This document shows positions 58,301-64,000 of a stretch of DNA of 64,000 bases, piece by piece (the stretch's first letter is position 1; the number at the start of each line of letters is the position of its first letter). Location: contig CM054120.1 in the NCBI GenBank assembly GCA_028673005.1, positions 59,456,057 to 59,520,056 of the forward strand, written 5' to 3'. Below the pieces are notes generated by a model. It had not been told where the DNA came from. It made no database searches and worked only from the letters and a program-made list of their open reading frames with translations. The position numbers and the translations under genes were made by a program. This stretch comes from Tanypteryx hageni (lineage: Eukaryota > Arthropoda > Insecta > Odonata > Petaluridae).

Positions 58301-59877
58301 CACATTTACATGTATATTCCATCGCCTCGCTTAGTTGCAACGCAATCTTCTGTAATCGATAAAATATTTCAGAGCAAAAAGATCATATTATAAAAAAATA
58401 TTATACACTTGCTATTATAAGGTAAATATAAGTACTGAGGAATATCGGTCAGTAACTTGTAAGGATAAATCTCAAGAGTTATTCATTCAGAAGTTAAGCG
58501 GTGACATTCTATATGATGGAAATACATGAAAAACTCTCATTAATATCCAAGTATTAGGATAAAAACTTGGCCATCAGCAAAAGAATTATATAACCGAAAA
58601 GGAATTGCCTCTCAAGAATCATTAATTTTACTGGCATGGAAAACAATTTTCACTCGTCATTATTTCCTCCGCACATTACCGGTTAAATTTTAGTTAACCA
58701 AAATTCCGTAACCAGAGACAAAAGAAAAAAGATATAATCGAAATGAGTCTAGCTCGACAATATTTTCCAATGAAATTATTTATTCGTAGGTGCGAAACAA
58801 ACTAGAGATCAAGTTTAGTATTAGCGAAAGTAAGCAAAGCATGAATAGTCTATCATCTGGCAGAGATGTTGGGCAACTCGAAGAGTAATAGGCATGAGTT
58901 TTCCCATGGGAGTCTGAAAAGTGATTCAGTCTGCTTCTAGAGATTGGAAGCTGTCCTTGCTCGGTCATAGTTACTGAGAGCGGAATTAAATTCTCATTTA
59001 TACAAGCGTTGGTTTGAACGAGTTGCGTGACTGCCACAAGCGGGTGGATGTTTGAAGCGTACATTCATCCACGATTTGTACATTGCTCGGCACGCTTTCT
59101 AATTTTCTCTAAGCTACCGAAGGAACTTAAATAAGAATAAAAAAGTACTACGAAAAAAGGGTATAATGAATACCAATTTCGTAACTCTATTTCTGTTACA
59201 AAAAACATTGATAGTGCGCGGAAATAACCAGCCAAAGCAATAACTGCCTAGCATTATTCCCAGAAATGCAAGATTGTGTGAATACAAATAAAGAAAGATG
59301 TCTTAAATGAAATATTATGCATTATTAAATGCTTCTCTGGTTAAGAAAGACAATTTTTGAAAACTTTATAAATACTATGAATGTTGACCAAACTTGTAAA
59401 ATAAAATAACAAGCTACTGAAATAGACCGAAAGTTTAAAAATTCGATATAGAATTGCGTGTATTAATGAGAAAATCACTTAACTCTGCGATATAAAATTC
59501 CTTGATAATTACCTGAAAGTGTAATACGATTATGAACCTCGTCTTTGCTAATGCAAAGGGTGAATTTTTATTTTTTAAATAAACATCCAATCTCTATTTT
59601 ACAATTAGGGGATGCAAAGATCAGCCGATATAAGAGGGGAACATTCTTATACGCTATAAGCACTTCAATCAATACATGAAATAACTAATCCTCTCTATAT
59701 TTTTCTTGGCTCGGTGAGTATCCACCCCTTATAACCAAGAAGTAATTAGGTCATGGCACAATAAATTCAAATACTTATTTTTGGTTTATCGTTTTGTGAG
59801 TCCGGAATCGATTCCCGTTTCCTCATATACCTTCTGTTTTGGGATATGGGATGTTTCCTTGAACATAATCCCAGAGG
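55333..59877. other. Long intergenic stretch with a pyrimidine/purine-asymmetric island
   Basis: 56510-56890 is strongly C/T-rich on the plus strand and 56930-57240 switches to purine- and GC-rich text, echoing the island at 48.6-50.4 kb. The Pro/Ser-rich frame there (56608-56925) is low complexity and not supported as a gene. A 10-bp inverted pair, cactcttaat / attaagagtg, flanks 57143-57170. The rest is AT-rich without a recognised feature. Confidence 0.4.
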
Positions 59878-60043
59878 CAGTGGCGGAACTACAAACTTTC
59901 GGATTAGCCGCGAAAATAGTTTTAGGGTCACTTCATAATTCGTTATTTAATGTAATATATAGACATAGGTGGATCTGCAGAACCCCCTTAATCTATCGTC
60001 ACCCTACGGTTGTGTACTCTGCGGTATTATAGTTCCTCTACTG
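59878..60043. mobile_element. hAT-type MITE, 166 bp
   Basis: The left end CAGTGGCGGAACTACAA and the right end (reverse complement CAGTAGAGGAACTATAA) agree at 14 of 17 bases. Flanking 8-mers CCCAGAGG (59870-59877) and CCCCGAGC (60044-60051) match at 6 of 8. Non-coding, and a different subfamily from the one at 3030 despite the shared CAGTGGCGGA start. Confidence 0.78.
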
Positions 60044-60051
60044 CCCCGAGC

Positions 60052-62228
60052 ATAGCGAGAACTTTGCGTCTTTTAACTCAAAATTATTTCAACTCTTCAC
60101 GTTCTCATTTTATGAAAACTCGTCAGCTGGGAGTGTTTCCCTAAAAATCAAACCACATTTTTCGTATTGAATGGAAATTAAATCGCTGTTTATTTTCGCG
60201 ATTTTCATCCATCTCCGGTTTCCTTTTCCTCCTCATCCATCGCCCGCGAAATTTTCATTTCAGACGCAATTAATTCGTGGAAGGGACCAGCCATGTCGTT
60301 AGGTTTCCAAACACAGTCTTTACCTCCTCGTGTGTCTACCACGCCATTTCACCCTCCTAACGGAGGATCGGATTCCGCATCCGAGGGGGATAACGACTGC
60401 CGTTTTCCCTTGCGGACGCGATGGAAGGGGTGTCGGGATTGGAAAGTGCGGGGCGGCGATGCCCGGTGCCGGATTGGAGAGCAATTAAACGAGAGACAAT
60501 GTTAATTAAATTATTTAACGTTCTACCATCTTGAGGCGAAGTGACAGATACCCACGTCGACAATGATGAATCGACATCAGCTCTTAAGCGCGGAACGACT
60601 TATTTAAAAAGGTCAATGCATCGAGAAATTTGCGTGAGCGGATTGTTTGTTTTAAGGTCTCAGGGCTATATTACTTTAACCTTTCAATAGTATTGACGAC
60701 GTGGTCCTTAACCGAAATGTAAAAACTTTCCTTAGGCTTTTGGAGATTTGATTACCAAAATGTTTTATAATTATTGTCATTTCTGCCTCTCGATGGTCCC
60801 AAATTGTAAAATAATGACTCTTATCATATTTACTCTTGATTTGATTTATTTCAAAAACCTAAAAACTTTTTGTCTTTGAAAGAAATAAAATATATTTTTC
60901 TAAAAACAGCTTTAATGGCACGCTTTGGCTTGGGAGCCGGGAACCAATTCTTTGAAACCAATTATTCGAAAATTAATTTCTCGAAAGTTAATTTTTTTAA
61001 TGACAATTTTTAAAAAAACGACAATTGTAAAACAAACATGAGTGGAAAACTTTTTACTTTAACGGCAATATATTTTTCGGCAAAATTCTAATTTCATAAG
61101 TATTCGACTTGTTTAATAAATTTCATAAACGTTAGAAACCTTTAAAAAAATTAGTTTTTGAGAGTAATTTTGATTTTTTTCACTCCGGGGAACATGTAGT
61201 GAGGATTTTTTAAAACAAGGGGATTGATCGAGAAAGGGAATGGGTTAGGGGGTTTCTGTAACCACTTGCAGAAAAAAAATTTATTCTTTCAGCGTAACAT
61301 TCATTTCAACGATTTTGTACAGGTTTTTCTAAAGTTTTGACTTATTTCAACTTTTACTGTCTTCCTCAACACTTAATTGAAGTCGTGATTCTTATTTTGA
61401 TTAGTTATTTTCCTATTTTGAAGCGGAGGACTATCTATGGCAAACACTATATCAGCGCTATGGCTAAATAACATTCTGAATTTTGTACAACATATCAGCG
61501 GTGACAGACTAGTTTCTCGAATATCAACGCCACACTCACTCTAATCTGCGAAAGTGATGGCAAAAATTCGTACTTCCGTAAAGATTATTAAAAAGAGCTT
61601 TCGAAAAACTTATCGTTCCTATGTTTTCGAAAAACTGACTTCTAGGAATTGATCGCCGAAGAATATTCCAAGAGGCCCCTTGTGATCTGTGTAAAATCAA
61701 CCGAATCGCGCATAATTACGCTCGCAACTTTTTACGCCTAAAAACCCAGAGCGAAAAAAATTACCTTAATGTTATTTTGTGCTAAAAACTGCAGGTTTCT
61801 TACCCTATGTGAGATAATTACTTTTCACTGCATAATTTAATGAGAATTTTTTAAACGCGTTTTGACCGGCAGCTAGCAATACGCTGGTCGAGTAAAAGCG
61901 AATTACGCCACCGAGATTATATGATATACGATCGAAATTTAGAGGTACATTTCACGATCGACGTTTTCCGAGAGAGGGAGATATAAGCGAGGTTGAGCTA
62001 TAAAAATATTACGTGGACGTTTATGCTCTCAGATAGAACCAAAAGCGCGAACTCTGGCCATAAAAACCTGAAGACCTGGGAATGGAGAACTCGTCTCAGC
62101 CAGTGGGCGAGAATTGCAATGATGTATCGAAGGGAAAATATAAATGTTTCATCAGTCAAATCGACGTATAAAATTTTAATTGATATTTTGGTACGCTTCG
62201 CAGTTTTTTTATCGAGCAAAAGCACGGA
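60052..62228. other. Intergenic with a small GC-rich island at 60.2-60.6 kb
   Basis: 60200-60590 is clearly richer in C, G and CpG than its surroundings and ends in an AT-rich homeodomain-site-like string (ttaattaaattatttaacg near 60502). A 70-codon frame (60293-60505) has no recognisable domain. From 60600 to 62228 the sequence is AT-rich with nothing recognised. Confidence 0.35.
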
Positions 62229-64000
62229 CATCTACATCTACATCTACAGTTTACCCTGCAAGCCACCGCAAGAGTGTGTGGCAGGGGGTGTATTAACACC
62301 AAGGGGAAAACTCCAAAATTAGGCCTTGGTTTACGCCCCTACGCGAGGTTACTTTTGATTGCAAGTTTTATTCTGCTCAGCTATCGTTCTAGGGAAAAAT
62401 GAGCCTTTGTATCTCTCTGTCCTACAGTCTATCTCTCTTATTTTACGAGGATGGTCCATTCTACCGATATAGGTGGGAGTTCTTATTATTTCTTTGACGT
62501 CGCTGGAGAAAGTACTCGTTCTAAATCTTTCAAGAAGTTTTAACCTAGCACGTGATCGACGCTCAGTTAGTGATTCCCATCCTAAGTCCTGTATCAAGCC
62601 TGTAACGCTTATATTTCTATCATAACAATTTTTGACGAATCTAGCAGCTTTTCGCTGCACATTCTCTAACTCGGTGATTAAACCTTTCTCGTACGGATCC
62701 AATATGCTCGACGCATACTCTAGCAGCGGTCTGACTAAAGAAAAGTAACATGTCTCTTTGACTTTTTCTTCGCTTTTACCTACTATCCGTTTGATGAATC
62801 CTAGTTTTTGCTTAGCTTTCCCGGATATATTTCGTATGTGTGTGTCCCACGAGAGGTTACTTGTTAAAATGACACCTAAGTATTTGACGGATTCGGATAA
62901 TTTTAGATGTACGCCTTCTATACTGTAATTCATCGCCTCAATTTCTTTGTTTCTCCAGAATCTCATGACGGAACACTTACCTAAGTTCAGCTCTAATTGC
63001 CACTCTTTACACCACTCGAGAATTGCGTGTAGGTCGTTAGAAAGTAATGCTTGATCAGCAGGACTGTTAATCTCTCTGTAAACTACCGTATCATCCGCGA
63101 ATAACTAGATTTTACTTGTAATAACATTATCTAAGTCATTTATGTATATAAGGAATAATAGGGGACCGATGACACTTCCCTGTGGAACGCCGGAGGACAC
63201 GCTGACCGAATCTGATTTAAATCCATTTATGACTACCATTTGTTCCCGATCATTGAGAAAGTCCCTGATCCACTCGATTATCTTTCGATTTATTCCACAG
63301 GCTTGTAATTTTTTCAATAACTTAATATGAGGGACTTTATCGAATGCCTTCTTGAAGTCAAGAAAAACCGCGTCTAGCTGGGTCTTTCGATCACCGGATC
63401 GTAGTATATCATGTGCAAACAGAGCGAGCTGTGTTTCACAAGATCTTGCCTTCCTAAAACCGTGCTGATATTTACTGAGCAAGTCCTGGCTATCTAAGAA
63501 GTCTATCACAGAACTAACGATGATGTGCTCTAGAATCTTACAAGATATTGAGGTTAGCGAAATCGGCCTGTAGTTTTCTCGGTCGTCTTTTTTCCCGCCT
63601 TTATGTAGCGGAGTTATAAACGCTAATTTCCATTCCTTAGGTATAACGCCATGACTAAGTGACTTACTGAAAACTGTTTCGAGATAAGGTGCTATTTCTA
63701 ACGCTAATTCCTTTAATACTCTAGCTGGTATCTCTTCCGGTCCCGGGGATTTATTTGCATTTATGATTTTGAGCTGTTCTGCTATACCTTTCGCTGATAT
63801 AAGTATATCGTTCATCTTCTCTTCGCTTGGTTCGGGTGGATCGACCTTCCTTTTCTCCACTTCGGTCGTAAATACGCTTTGAAAAAATGAGTTTAACAAG
63901 TTTCCTTTATCAATGCTATCGTAAACTACTACTAGTACTATCGTACTACTACTACTTGTCGTTTCTTAATGGTGCTACGGTTGGGCGTCGATCTTGAACT
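62229..64000 (-). mobile_element. Second LINE (CR1/Jockey-related), truncated by window edge
   Basis: On the minus strand the RT (63899-62349) is followed by a 3' untranslated stretch containing a 'gtggcttgcagggtaaac' block, and the element ends at 62229-62248 in TGTAGA-type hexamer repeats (plus strand catctacatctacatctaca). A hexamer tail after a 'cctgcaagccacc'-type block is, to my knowledge, common in arthropod LINEs. The upstream part passes through an AGT/ACT-type trinucleotide run (63925-63956) and leaves the window. It is structurally unlike the Jockey-like LINE at 6.5 kb. Confidence 0.85.
62349..63917 (-). pseudogene. LINE reverse transcriptase with one premature stop
   Basis: Motifs in order: DKGNLLNSFFQSVFTTEV; ANKSPGPEEIPARVLKEL; NYRPISLTSISCKILEHI; QHGFRKARSCETQLALFAHD; AVFLDFKKAFDKVPHIKLLK (first catalytic Asp); SGVPQGSVIGPLLFLIYIND; then SKI, a TAG at 63107-63105, and LFADDTVVYREINSPADQ (the catalytic Asp pair). 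The same frame then continues without a break through ELNLGKCSVMRFW, VKYLGVILTSNLSWDTHIR and the C-terminal LVRPLLEYASSI and VQRKAARFVKNCYDR to a stop at 62349. So 63899-62349 is one frame with a single interruption. No endonuclease domain is visible within the window. Loss of activity seems recent, judging by the otherwise clean frame (inference). Confidence 0.92.

Noticed and set aside
1..64000. CRISPR array or prokaryotic defence locus
   Set aside because: The only regular repeats are microsatellites, LINE monomers and family B units; no short repeats with unique spacers, and the sequence is eukaryotic.

Overview
This is a gene-poor stretch of animal nuclear DNA, most likely from an arthropod (probably an insect). 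The sequence is AT-rich, has no bacterial-style operons, is full of decayed transposons, and carries a Jockey-clade non-LTR retrotransposon plus a second LINE whose 3' end is a TGTAGA-type repeat, a tail I associate with arthropod LINEs. The species cannot be named from the sequence. Almost everything I can name is a mobile element or its debris; I see one candidate host exon.

Layout. 0-6 kb: a decayed hAT fragment, two copies of an unnamed interspersed repeat (family A) and a 2.2-kb hAT-type element (3030-5244) with a perfect 8-bp target duplication. 6.1-11.6 kb: pyrimidine-rich ~150-bp repeat units on either side of an intact two-ORF Jockey-like LINE on the minus strand (gag-like ORF1, EN-RT ORF2), preceded by two 263-bp 5' monomers. 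12.1-13.75 kb: a structurally complete but decayed hAT element (18-bp inverted repeats, perfect 8-bp duplication). 15.0-15.3 kb: a pogo/Tigger-type MITE. 20-25 kb: a tandem duplication, an array of alternating ~145-bp units (family B) interrupted by a long spacer-free palindrome, and a decayed ZBED/GTF2IRD2-like hAT transposase. 26-30 kb: a hAT C-terminal fragment, a MITE packed with a 12-bp palindrome, a Harbinger transposase fragment, a second family B copy and a LINE RT fragment. 30.5-33.7 kb: a third family A copy, a hAT MITE and a 1.4-kb hAT element with a KIAA1586-like transposase remnant. 38.3-40.3 kb: a tandem duplication, a second spacer-free palindrome bracketed by direct repeats, and a hAT MITE. 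47.6 kb: a 55-codon candidate first exon (minus strand) of a small membrane protein gene, with GC- and pyrimidine-rich sequence upstream. 54.1-55.3 kb: an internally deleted Tigger element bounded by TA. 59.9 kb: a short hAT MITE. 62.2 kb to the window edge: a second LINE with one premature stop just before the RT catalytic motif.

How it fits together: only the Jockey-like LINE keeps intact reading frames. Seven hAT-type elements can be bounded by inverted repeats and/or 8-bp duplications (two perfect, others 5 to 7 of 8), showing repeated hAT invasion by different subfamilies. The least explained structures are the two palindrome-plus-direct-repeat loci at 21.6 and 38.7 kb, which share the same architecture, and the palindrome-studded MITE at 28 kb. 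Element boundaries come from eye alignment and may be off by a few bases.
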